A stretch of 6,039 bases of DNA from an uncultured Eggerthella sp. (GTDB lineage Bacteria; Actinomycetota; Coriobacteriia; Coriobacteriales; Eggerthellaceae), in the NCBI GenBank assembly GCA_902470405.1, contig CABRGJ010000059.1:1-6039 (forward strand), read 5' to 3'. Each line of letters begins with the position of its first letter. Position 1 is the stretch's first letter. The notes under the pieces are model-generated. The model made no database searches. It worked only from the letters and a program-made list of their open reading frames with translations, and was not told where the DNA came from. Positions 1 through 5,945 of this stretch are shown here, piece after piece. The position numbers were made by a program, and so were the translations under genes.

Positions 1-121
1 GCGCCTGCAGAATAGCTTGACGCTGCGGCAGCTCCTCGAGCTTTTTCGTATTGCGAATGACCTCAGTATCGACGCGCTGAAGCGCTTCGAGAACCTCGAG
101 TTCTTGTTCTGTTGCTTGCAT
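1..121 (-). CDS. Probable coiled-coil / C4 zinc-ribbon protein, N-terminal part
   Basis: Only the first 40 codons are present; the gene runs off the left edge. The start ATG at 121 has AGAGGA at 126-131 with a 4-base spacer and lies 32 bases after the nif3 stop. The peptide begins M-Q-A-T-E-Q-E-L-E-V-L-E-A-L-Q-R-V-D-T-E and continues with K-K-L-E-E-L-P-Q-R-Q-A. It is rich in Glu, Leu, Gln and Lys in a heptad-like pattern and contains the (L/V)-Q-x-(L/V)-D-x-x-(I/V) and E-L-P motifs. This is the usual opening of the bacterial proteins with a long antiparallel coiled coil and a C-terminal four-cysteine zinc ribbon (zf-RING_7 type), which often follow nif3. The zinc ribbon itself is outside the window, so the assignment is an inference from the coiled-coil start and the gene neighbour. 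Molecular function is not established. Confidence 0.65.
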   Translation of the reverse strand, partial: MQATEQELEVLEALQRVDTEVIRNTKKLEELPQRQAILQA

Positions 122-153
122 GCGATCCTCTCTGATCAAATAAGTTCGAGCTG

Positions 154-1032
154 TTATTGGCGAATGCTTTCAGGGGTGTACCAATTCTTTGATTGGTCCA
201 CCACCATAACGCACGAATCAGGCAAACCCGACGCAAGCGTCTTAGTGGCGAGCAATGCACAAAGTGGCAGCTCTGAAACATCATGTCCGAGCTCGATGAT
301 GGTAAGACCCGATTCGCGCGCTTCGAGCGCCGTATGGTATTTCACTTCGCCGCACACTAAACAGTCGATCTTGCTCTCTAAGCAAAGATCGACCATATCG
401 GCAGCAGATCCACCACAGGTCACGATCGTCTCGAGCAAAGTATCAGGATTGCCCCAGACGCGCGGCATCGCACCGAACACGGAAACACAGCGTGCAGCAA
501 GATGCTTGAGGGAGGTTGTTTCTGCGCCGCATGAGCAAACCATACCAAAGCCCTTTTCAGCATTTCCTAGCAGAGGATCGAGCACATATTGCGGATTCAG
601 GCGCAACAGAGCAGGCAAGATAGCAAGCGCTTCAGGAGAAACGTCACAAGCGGTATGGAAGTTCATGCAATTGATGCCATGCGTGAGCGCATAATTGATG
701 ACCGCGCCTGGCTTACAGCCTTGAACAGATTCAGGCATGAAGCACGAAACCGGTTCGATGAATACCGGGTGATGCGTCAAGACGACGTTCGCGCCCAGTT
801 CGCAGGCCTGTTCGAGCGTAGCGATAGTAGGATCGAGCGCCACCACAACGCCCGTTACTTCTTGACCGGGAGCACCGACCAGAAGACCCGTGCGATCCCA
901 TGGACATGCATCCTCCCGTGGAAAGACGTGCAAGAGCTGCTGCTCGAGCTTGCCTACCGTCATTCCTGTCTTTACGGGAGCAAGCGGACCTGTAGGTACT
1001 TTGAACAATGCATTGATATCGGTATCTGACAT
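154..1032 (-). CDS. Nif3-like dinuclear metal centre protein (YbgI / GTP cyclohydrolase I type 2 family)
   Basis: The 292-residue protein belongs to the Nif3/YbgI family, toroidal hexamers with a two-metal site in each subunit. Their physiological role is poorly settled, although some members are annotated as GTP cyclohydrolase I type 2. The expected metal ligands are visible: H87-H88 in L-T-H-H-P-V-F, D130 in H-T-A-C-D, and H250 and E254 in L-G-H-D-V-S-E-L-P. W45-D-R-T-G-L-L-V-G (45-53) and G-E-V-K-Y-H-T-A-L-E-A (228-238) are also conserved family segments. The family usually begins where M24 stands (M-T-V-G-K-L-E), so either this protein has 23 extra N-terminal residues or the true start is at 963. 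The ATG at 1032 has AAGGGAG at 1035-1041, close but convincing, while the ATG at 963 has only an abutting AGGA, so I keep 1032. A gene with zinc-ribbon character follows after 32 bases, a usual partner of nif3. Confidence 0.92.
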   Translation of the reverse strand: MSDTDINALFKVPTGPLAPVKTGMTVGKLEQQLLHVFPREDACPWDRTGLLVGAPGQEVTGVVVALDPTIATLEQACELGANVVLTHHPVFIEPVSCFMPESVQGCKPGAVINYALTHGINCMNFHTACDVSPEALAILPALLRLNPQYVLDPLLGNAEKGFGMVCSCGAETTSLKHLAARCVSVFGAMPRVWGNPDTLLETIVTCGGSAADMVDLCLESKIDCLVCGEVKYHTALEARESGLTIIELGHDVSELPLCALLATKTLASGLPDSCVMVVDQSKNWYTPESIRQ

Positions 1033-1049
1033 GACTCCCTTCTTTCGAG

Positions 1050-1865
1050 CTACGTCAGCGGGATCGCTTTGCGCTCACCGCCCGGTAGTATGGCCGTAAG
1101 CTCACGATATCCCGCTTCGTATAAGAGTTTGAGACCAGCATCGATGCCGCGACCTACGAAACGTGGCTCATGGGCATCTGTACCCAGTGTAACTGGCACG
1201 CCTGCTTTTCGAAATTCTGTTAACAAATCGATATGAGGAAACATCTCTTTGCAGGCATAATGCGCACCAGAGGTATTCACCTCGATCATGCGGCCGCCCG
1301 CCCTCGCCGCTTCTGCCGCACGCGCATAAGCGCGTTTTCGATCAAAAACTTGCGAAGGATACTTATTGAACTTCTTCACCAGGTCAGGATGAGACATGAC
1401 CGTATAAGGCATCTTGTCGACGCACGCCTGACAGAAACGCTCGAAGTAGAGTTCCCAGATCGCGTCATTACCAACCTCATCCCAGTGTCCAACCTGTTCA
1501 GGATCGTCAAAGGGCCACAGATCAAGGTAATGGACCGACCCAAGGATGATGTCAAAGCGACTCCAATCGATGGCATTTAGATCGCGATCTTCATCGGCGC
1601 CAAGCCAATCGAGCTCGCACCCAACCAAAAGATCCATGTGCGGATATGCTTCACGTAGTTCGACGATCTTCTCGCAATATGGATCGAGCGCCTCCTGCGG
1701 CATCGAAACAAAGTTCGTCGGATCGATAGCTTTCGAGAGCGGAAAATGCTCGGTAAGGGCAAGCAGCGAGATGCCTGCCGCATCCGCTGCAGCGACCACT
1801 TCCTCTATCGTACCCTGGCCATGCCCGGTCAAGTCCGTATGCGTATGCGTATTGACTAGTTCCAT
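1050..1865 (-). CDS. PHP-domain phosphoesterase, histidinol-phosphatase (HisJ) family
   Basis: This 271-residue protein is a complete PHP (polymerase and histidinol phosphatase) domain, a distorted TIM barrel that binds up to three metal ions. Likely ligands are all present: H7 and H9 in N-T-H-T-H-T-D, H15, H40 in L-T-E-H-F-P-L (37-43), E84 in G-C-E-L-D-W, H112 in G-S-V-H-Y, H159 in S-H-P-D-L-V-K-K-F, and D230 and H232 in G-T-D-A-H-E-P. The H-T-H-T, S/T-E-H-x-P-L, S-V-H and S-H-P-D-L pattern and the length fit HisJ, which dephosphorylates L-histidinol phosphate in histidine synthesis. No his gene is in the window, so the substrate could instead be another phosphomonoester; the family is sure, the substrate is not. 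The gene overlaps the desulfurase by 10 bases and ends 17 bases before nif3, so it is co-transcribed with both. Confidence 0.88.
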   Translation of the reverse strand: MELVNTHTHTDLTGHGQGTIEEVVAAADAAGISLLALTEHFPLSKAIDPTNFVSMPQEALDPYCEKIVELREAYPHMDLLVGCELDWLGADEDRDLNAIDWSRFDIILGSVHYLDLWPFDDPEQVGHWDEVGNDAIWELYFERFCQACVDKMPYTVMSHPDLVKKFNKYPSQVFDRKRAYARAAEAARAGGRMIEVNTSGAHYACKEMFPHIDLLTEFRKAGVPVTLGTDAHEPRFVGRGIDAGLKLLYEAGYRELTAILPGGERKAIPLT

Positions 1866-3070
1866 GTCATCTCCAAAACCTCTCGAACCATCTCGATGCA
1901 CCGATCGATCTCTTCTTCGGTCGTGGTAGGTCCAAGCGAAAAACGCAACATACCCAATGCCTGATCGCGACCAATATTCATCGCAGTGAGAACATGGGAT
2001 GGATCGAGCGAATGCGACGCACATGCTGAACCCCCCGAAACGCAAATACCACGCTTGTCGAGTTGCAGAATGAGCGTTTCACTCTCAAAACCCTCGCACA
2101 TGATGCTCACAATATGAGGAGCGTAGGAGCCTTCACGCGGATCAACCACTGGATACACGCCGTTGAGCGCGCACAAGCCCGTGAACAAGCGATCACGAAG
2201 TTCCTGCATGCTGCGCGCCTGCTCTACTTGATGCAAGAGCACCTCACGCGCTGCCGCTGCGAAACCCACCACGCCTGCGATATTCTGCGTTCCGCTGCGA
2301 CGATTCGCTTCCTGACCTCCTCCGACCAGCTGAGCTGCGTAGGGCGTGCGCGTCTTGAGGTAAAGCGCACCCACCCCTTTAGGACCGCCGATCTTATGGG
2401 AAGAGAGCGAGAGCGCATCAACATCCCACTTCTTGACCAAGATCGGCAGTTTGCCGAGTGCTTGCGTCGCATCAGTATGAAAGAGAGCCCCGAACATATG
2501 CGCCACTTCAGCAAGCGCGGCCACATCCATGATCGCACCTGTTTCGTTATTCAACGCCATAACGGATACGAGCAGCGGATCTGTGACGCTATCGAGAGCT
2601 TCTTGGAGCGCTTCAGGCGTAATGAAGCCTGCTCGATCCGGCTTAACGATGATGGACGTGATGCCGCGGCGCTCAAGCACAGCTGCTGCTTGCAGCACTG
2701 CATCGTGTTCGATCGCTGAAATGATGATGCTTGGTGCTTCTTCGGTCTTGATCGTTGTAAAGCTCTGGCCTCGCTTCTTCAAAAGGCCCTCCACGATGCC
2801 TAACAACGCCGCATTATCAGCCTCGGTCGCCCCTGACGTGAAGATCATCTCATCAGGACGCGCACCGATTGCACGAGCAATATCGCGACGTGACGCTTCA
2901 AGCACCCTGAAGGCATCACGGCCTGCATGATGCAGGGAATTCGCGTTGCCATTGCCCTGCGCAAGTCCAGGAAGACCCGGAGAGAGAAACGGCAACATGG
3001 CATCATAGGCCGCTTTGGAAAGCGGAGCAGTGGCTGCCCAATCAAGATAGATCATCGAATTTGCACCCAT
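1856..3070 (-). CDS. Cysteine desulfurase, NifS/IscS family
   Basis: This is a pyridoxal-5'-phosphate enzyme that converts L-cysteine to L-alanine and holds the released sulfur as a persulfide for Fe-S cluster assembly or tRNA thiolation. In the 404-residue protein I see Y-L-D-W-A-A-T-A-P (8-16), N-x-x-S-L-H-H-A-G-R (42-51), F-T-S-G-A-T-E-A-D-N (77-86), E-H (121-122, the histidine over the PLP ring) and N-N-E-T-G (174-178). D200 sits in H-T-D-A-T-Q, and the PLP Schiff-base lysine K226 is in S-S-H-K-I-G-G-P. R-R-S-G-T-Q-N (257-263) follows, then the sulfur-accepting C350 in G-G-S-A-C-A-S, and R-F-S-L-G (376-380). This is the group I (NifS/IscS) pattern. The start is uncertain: the ATG at 3070 has AAAGGA at 3083-3088 with a long 12-base spacer, and the ATG at 3055 (M6) would start at the usual M-I-Y-L-D. 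No iscU, iscR or mnmA is adjacent, so the sulfur acceptor is unknown. Confidence 0.94.
   Translation of the reverse strand: MGANSMIYLDWAATAPLSKAAYDAMLPFLSPGLPGLAQGNGNANSLHHAGRDAFRVLEASRRDIARAIGARPDEMIFTSGATEADNAALLGIVEGLLKKRGQSFTTIKTEEAPSIIISAIEHDAVLQAAAVLERRGITSIIVKPDRAGFITPEALQEALDSVTDPLLVSVMALNNETGAIMDVAALAEVAHMFGALFHTDATQALGKLPILVKKWDVDALSLSSHKIGGPKGVGALYLKTRTPYAAQLVGGGQEANRRSGTQNIAGVVGFAAAAREVLLHQVEQARSMQELRDRLFTGLCALNGVYPVVDPREGSYAPHIVSIMCEGFESETLILQLDKRGICVSGGSACASHSLDPSHVLTAMNIGRDQALGMLRFSLGPTTTEEEIDRCIEMVREVLEMTWN
1871..1874 (-). promoter_or_regulatory. Ribosome binding site of the PHP phosphatase gene (decides its start)
   Basis: On the minus strand GGAG lies 5 bases before the ATG at 1865, inside the last codons of the cysteine desulfurase. 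It supports this start over an in-frame ATG 60 codons upstream at 2045, which would lie within the desulfurase gene in another frame. The PHP metal motif begins six residues after the chosen start, as expected. Confidence 0.7.
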
Positions 3071-3076
3071 GGAGCT

Positions 3077-3775
3077 CTAGTGTCCTTTCACAGGCTGCGC
3101 ATTCGTACCTGCAGCACGAATCTCATCTACAGCGCGCGCAGGATCCTCCGCCGCAAAGACCCCCGAGCCCGCTACCAGCACGTCCGCGCCCTTCGCACAA
3201 ACGAGCCCCGCCGTTCGTGTTGCGCTGATGCCGCCATCCACCTCGATCAGCAGATCGGGATTGCGGGTCTTAGCAAGCTCAGCCACATATGCGACACGCT
3301 CTTCACTACCCTCGATATACGATTGTCCCGAAAAGCCCGGAAAGACGCTCATGATCAAGATCATATCCACATCCTCGATGAACGGATCGAGCGACTCGAT
3401 AGGCATATCAGGCTTCAGCGTGAGTACTGGATGGGCACCGCGCTCGCGAATATGATGCAGCAGTCCGCGAAGCTCGTCTTCATCGGGTACCGCCTCGATA
3501 TGGACCGACACGTAATCGGGCTTTGCATCAAGGTACCAATCGATCTGCTCGAGCGGATTGGAGATCATCAGGTGCACGTCGATAGGCAGCTGCGTGATAG
3601 CACGCAGCTGTTTAACGAACGGCACGCCGATGGTGAGATTCGGGACGAAATGCCCATCCATCACATCGACATGGATTACATCAGCGCCTGCTGCTTCGAG
3701 CATACGGATGTCACGCTCCATATCCATGAAATTCCCAGACAGAATAGAAGGTGCGATCTTTACTTCATCGAACAT
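3077..3775 (-). CDS. rpe: Ribulose-phosphate 3-epimerase
   Basis: Rpe is a cytoplasmic TIM-barrel, metal-dependent enzyme that interconverts D-ribulose 5-phosphate and D-xylulose 5-phosphate in the pentose phosphate pathway. From the start at 3775 the protein has 232 residues and begins M-F-D-E-V-K-I-A-P-S-I-L-S, the normal family N-terminus. Catalytic and metal-binding positions are present: S10, H35 and D37 in I-H-V-D-V-M-D-G-H-F-V-P-N (34-46), H68 in D-V-H-L-M (66-70), and D180 in E-V-D-G-G-I (178-183). The phosphate-binding segments P-G-F-S-G-Q (146-151) and V-A-G-S-G-V-F (201-207) are also present. The reading frame stays open for 56 more codons upstream, but these lie over ogt, have no family match and are not needed. 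The loop reads M-S-V-F-P-G-F where N or E is common before P, and there is a short C-terminal tail after about residue 222. The stop is 6 bases before the next gene. Confidence 0.96.
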   Translation of the reverse strand: MFDEVKIAPSILSGNFMDMERDIRMLEAAGADVIHVDVMDGHFVPNLTIGVPFVKQLRAITQLPIDVHLMISNPLEQIDWYLDAKPDYVSVHIEAVPDEDELRGLLHHIRERGAHPVLTLKPDMPIESLDPFIEDVDMILIMSVFPGFSGQSYIEGSEERVAYVAELAKTRNPDLLIEVDGGISATRTAGLVCAKGADVLVAGSGVFAAEDPARAVDEIRAAGTNAQPVKGH

Positions 3776-3781
3776 CTCGAG

Positions 3782-3790
3782 CTTCCCTTT
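3782..3790 (-). promoter_or_regulatory. Ribosome binding site of rpe (decides its start)
   Basis: On the minus strand this reads AAAGGGAAG, with the core AAGGGA at 3784-3789 and 8 bases between it and the ATG at 3775. It lies in the 28-base gap between the ogt stop and rpe. It supports the start at 3775 over an in-frame ATG 56 codons upstream at 3943, which would lie deep inside ogt. Confidence 0.75.
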
Positions 3791-3803
3791 TCGAAATCGC
3801 GTC

Positions 3804-4274
3804 CTACCGATGAGCCTGCTCGAGATCGAGCAGGAACTTCTTGATCTTGAGACCTGCAACATAACCGACCAGATCCCCGCTCGCGCCGATAACACGATGA
3901 CATGGAATGATGATCGGTAGCGGGTTCTTGTTATTAGCGCCACCCACGGCGCGCATGGCTTGAGGCTTTCCTAGCATCTGTGCAACCTGTTGATAGCTAC
4001 GTGTCTCACCATACGGAATATGTCGGAGCGCATCCCAAACTTGCTGCTGGAAGGTCGTACCATGCGGGTCGAGTGGGAGATCGAATGTCTTGCGCTTTCC
4101 CGCCAAGTATTCTTGCACTTGATTGGCTGCCTCATTTGTGAGTACCGTCGGCGTATTGGTACCAGCTAGCTCCACCGCACCGAAAGCGAGCTGCGTCAAG
4201 GACGAACCGTCGCTCGCGAGCGTGATCCTGCCCATCGGAGTCGGATAGACGAAAAAGGTACGCTCACTTACCAT
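3804..4274 (-). CDS. ogt: Methylated-DNA--[protein]-cysteine S-methyltransferase (Ogt/MGMT type)
   Basis: This suicide repair protein removes the methyl group from O6-methylguanine (and O4-methylthymine) in DNA by transfer to its own cysteine. In the 156-residue protein, the N-terminal part (about 1-70) is the weakly conserved alpha/beta domain. The DNA-binding and active-site domain starts near F75 (F-Q-Q-Q-V-W-D-A-L). It contains I-P-Y-G-E-T (86-91), the helix with R108-A-V-G-G-A-N where the arginine acts in base flipping, N-P-L-P (117-120), and P-C-H-R-V (124-128) with nucleophile C125. G-Y-V-A-G-L (137-142) and K-x-x-L-L-x-L-E close the domain. No AraC-type Ada domain is present, so it is a stand-alone enzyme. 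The start has AAGGA at 4282-4286 with a 7-base spacer, and the gene overlaps gpsA by 11 bases. I cannot separate the Ogt and AdaB labels from sequence alone. Confidence 0.95.
   Translation of the reverse strand: MVSERTFFVYPTPMGRITLASDGSSLTQLAFGAVELAGTNTPTVLTNEAANQVQEYLAGKRKTFDLPLDPHGTTFQQQVWDALRHIPYGETRSYQQVAQMLGKPQAMRAVGGANNKNPLPIIIPCHRVIGASGDLVGYVAGLKIKKFLLDLEQAHR
3815..3834. repeat. Perfect inverted repeat at the 3' end of ogt
   Basis: The arms CCTGCTCGA (3815-3823) and TCGAGCAGG (3826-3834) are exact reverse complements separated by 2 bases. In RNA they could form an 8-bp GC-rich stem with a 4-base loop. The repeat lies inside the last codons of ogt (L-L-D-L-E-Q-A), about 8 bases before its stop and about 40 bases before the rpe start. 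No run of T follows on either strand, so it does not look like a standard intrinsic terminator. It may be a chance result of the codons CTC-GAT-CTC-GAG, or an RNA element affecting decay or passage between ogt and rpe. Confidence 0.5.
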
Positions 4275-5292
4275 AGGTCAGTCCTTCATGTTCAAGTCCC
4301 CAGAATTCCGTGGTGAGCGGACGATCGAAGAGCTGCATGACCATTTCCTCAATGGAAGCTTTATCCCACACGACGCTGCGCACCGCTTTCGTGATAGGAA
4401 GCTCAACGCCATACGAACGCGCAAGTGGTTCGATGGTCTTGCAGGCGATCGCACCTTCCACCACCATATGCGTCTCGCTCTCATACTGTTCGAGCGTCTT
4501 GCCTTGTGCGACATATTCCCCGAATGCACGATTACGCGAATGTCTGGATGTACAGGTGGCGATCAAGTCGCCCGCACCCGCAAGACCCATGACCGTGAGC
4601 GGATCTCCCCCGCGCGCATAGACCAGACGACTCATCTCTGCCATACCTCGTGTCATGAGCATCGCAGCGGTATTGGCGCCCATACCCATTCCATATGAGA
4701 TGCCCACCGCGATCGCGATGACATTCTTGAACGCTGCGCACAGTTCAACTCCGATGTAATCCGCTGAAGTGTAGCAGCGGAAATTCGGTGCCGCGAAAAG
4801 GCCACGGAAGAAGACCGCTGTCGTCTCAAGCGGTGCAGCGATGACGGTGCCTGATGGCATTTGCAAGACCACTTCTTCAGCATGATTCGGTCCAGAGAGC
4901 ACCGCTAATCGATCGCGGTTGCCCAGCACCTCTTCCAAGACCTCGACAGGCAGATACATCGTCGTGCCTTCAACGCCCTTCGAGCATACGACGATGGGCG
5001 TGCACTGATCGACAAGATCCTTCATGCGCTCCGCAAAATCACGCAACGTACTGGAAGGCGTGACCAATACCACTGCACCAGCCCCCTGAATGGCTTCTTC
5101 AAGACTAGTGGTGGCGACGATAGATGCCTCGAGCTCGACATCGGACAGATAACGTGGATTACGATGCTCGCTGGTGATCGCAGAAGCAACTTCAGGCTTA
5201 CGCGCCCACATACATACTTCATTACCACCGAGAGCGAGGGTATTCGCAAGCGCTGTTCCCCAGGAACCTGCGCCGATCACTGCGACTTTCAT
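4264..5292 (-). CDS. gpsA: Glycerol-3-phosphate dehydrogenase [NAD(P)+] GpsA
   Basis: GpsA is a cytoplasmic enzyme that reduces dihydroxyacetone phosphate to sn-glycerol-3-phosphate, the backbone used by PlsY. The 342-residue protein opens with an NAD(P)-binding Rossmann motif G-A-G-S-W-G (7-12). It then shows S-K-G (104-106), S-G-P-N-H-A-E-E (133-140), and E-L-C-A-A-F-K-N-V (183-191), whose K189 is the conserved active-site lysine. The signature G-A-G-D-L-I-A-T-C-T-S-R-H-S-R-N-R follows at 239-255. Length and domain order are normal. The start overlaps the plsY stop as ATGA and is preceded by AAGGAG at 5304-5309 with an 11-base spacer. Its last 11 bases overlap ogt, so plsY, gpsA and ogt are probably translationally coupled. 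SGPN in place of the SGPS seen in some homologues looks like ordinary family variation. Confidence 0.97.
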   Translation of the reverse strand: MKVAVIGAGSWGTALANTLALGGNEVCMWARKPEVASAITSEHRNPRYLSDVELEASIVATTSLEEAIQGAGAVVLVTPSSTLRDFAERMKDLVDQCTPIVVCSKGVEGTTMYLPVEVLEEVLGNRDRLAVLSGPNHAEEVVLQMPSGTVIAAPLETTAVFFRGLFAAPNFRCYTSADYIGVELCAAFKNVIAIAVGISYGMGMGANTAAMLMTRGMAEMSRLVYARGGDPLTVMGLAGAGDLIATCTSRHSRNRAFGEYVAQGKTLEQYESETHMVVEGAIACKTIEPLARSYGVELPITKAVRSVVWDKASIEEMVMQLFDRPLTTEFWGLEHEGLTYGK

Positions 5293-5942
5293 GATGCCTG
5301 CTTCTCCTTCTTTGCGCCGATGCGATTTTCATTATGAGCAAGCAAGCGCGCGATATTCTCACGGTGCGCAAAGATGACGAGTAATGCCGCAATGGTCATA
5401 GCAGCGATGGCAGGGATGTTTCCCCAGAACAGGTAGAGCGAAAGAAACGGACAGAGCGCTGCTGCTGCGATCGAGCCCACCGATACATAGCGCGTTGCCA
5501 GAACGAGCACCGCAAAGAGCACAAGCTCTAGGACGGATGGCCACACGCCTAAGACGAAGAAGAGCGCGCCGATAGCAACCGCGATGCCCTTGCCACCATG
5601 GAACTTGAGCCACGGCGAATAGATATGACCGACCACACATCCGAGGAAAGCGAGTGAAAGAAGGAATTGACCTGTAGCGATACCGTGCTCTGGTTCAACC
5701 ATCGCCGCAAAGACGGTTCCAAGAAAGCCCGAGAGCAGACCTTTGCCAAAATCGAGCAGAAAGACCGAGGCACCTCCCACCTTGCCGAGCGAGCGCATGG
5801 CGTTGGTGGTGCCGATGTTACCCGAGCCTTCATTGCGGATATCCTTCTTGAAGAACAAACGCGAGATGATGACCCCGAACGGGATCGATCCAAGTAGAAA
5901 AGCGATGACGAAGACAAGGATCGTCAGCAAAGCCAGATTCAT
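5289..5942 (-). CDS. plsY: Acyl-phosphate:glycerol-3-phosphate acyltransferase PlsY
   Basis: This 217-residue, strongly hydrophobic protein has the features of PlsY, the inner-membrane enzyme that transfers an acyl group from acyl-phosphate (made by PlsX) to the sn-1 position of glycerol-3-phosphate, giving lysophosphatidic acid. After a first membrane helix (about 5-30, containing G-S-I-P-F-G at 18-23) come the family motifs: G-S-G-N-I-G-T-T-N (39-47), D64 with K67-G68, G105-H106, H-G-G-K-G (115-119) and H-R-E-N-I-A-R-L (193-200). Further hydrophobic segments lie near 57-82, 92-108, 118-150, 155-172 and 176-192. The length is usual for the family. The start is supported by AAAGGA at 5950-5955, 7 bases upstream inside der. 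The stop overlaps the gpsA start by 4 bases (ATGA), which puts the enzyme that makes its substrate directly downstream. Confidence 0.96.
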   Translation of the reverse strand: MNLALLTILVFVIAFLLGSIPFGVIISRLFFKKDIRNEGSGNIGTTNAMRSLGKVGGASVFLLDFGKGLLSGFLGTVFAAMVEPEHGIATGQFLLSLAFLGCVVGHIYSPWLKFHGGKGIAVAIGALFFVLGVWPSVLELVLFAVLVLATRYVSVGSIAAAALCPFLSLYLFWGNIPAIAAMTIAALLVIFAHRENIARLLAHNENRIGAKKEKQAS

Positions 5943-5945
5943 CGA

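Noticed and set aside
30..46. Small plus-strand hairpin AGCTC-CTC-GAGCT followed by T residues, like a terminator
   Set aside because: The stem has only 5 bp, it lies inside the coding region of the left-edge gene (K-K-L-E-E-L), and no plus-strand gene ends there.
122..153. Possible promoter or terminator in the 32-base gap after nif3
   Set aside because: There is room for little more than the ribosome binding site; a TGATCA palindrome is present, but there is no -35/-10 pair and no stem with a T-tract.
17..694. Plus-strand open frame of 225 codons antisense to nif3
   Set aside because: It lies opposite well-conserved Nif3 motifs, has no recognisable domain and no credible start context.
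1866..2045. 60-codon N-terminal extension of the PHP phosphatase
   Set aside because: It lies over the 3' end of the desulfurase, resembles no PHP sequence, and the PHP motif begins right after the ATG at 1865, which has GGAG 5 bases upstream.
574..3394. Recurring 9-mer GGATCGAGC (near 575, 829, 1682, 2003 and 3386), considered as a dispersed regulatory or uptake motif
   Set aside because: All five copies encode Leu-Asp-Pro in the minus-strand proteins with the same preferred codons, CTC-GAT-CC, so codon usage explains them.
2927..3844. Plus-strand open frame of 305 codons across rpe and the desulfurase start
   Set aside because: It is antisense to rpe and parts of its neighbours, all of which have complete catalytic motifs. 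Its translation has no recognisable domain and it starts inside the desulfurase.
3776..3943. 56-codon N-terminal extension of rpe
   Set aside because: It lies over the ogt coding region in another frame and precedes the normal Rpe N-terminus; a good ribosome binding site marks the start at 3775.
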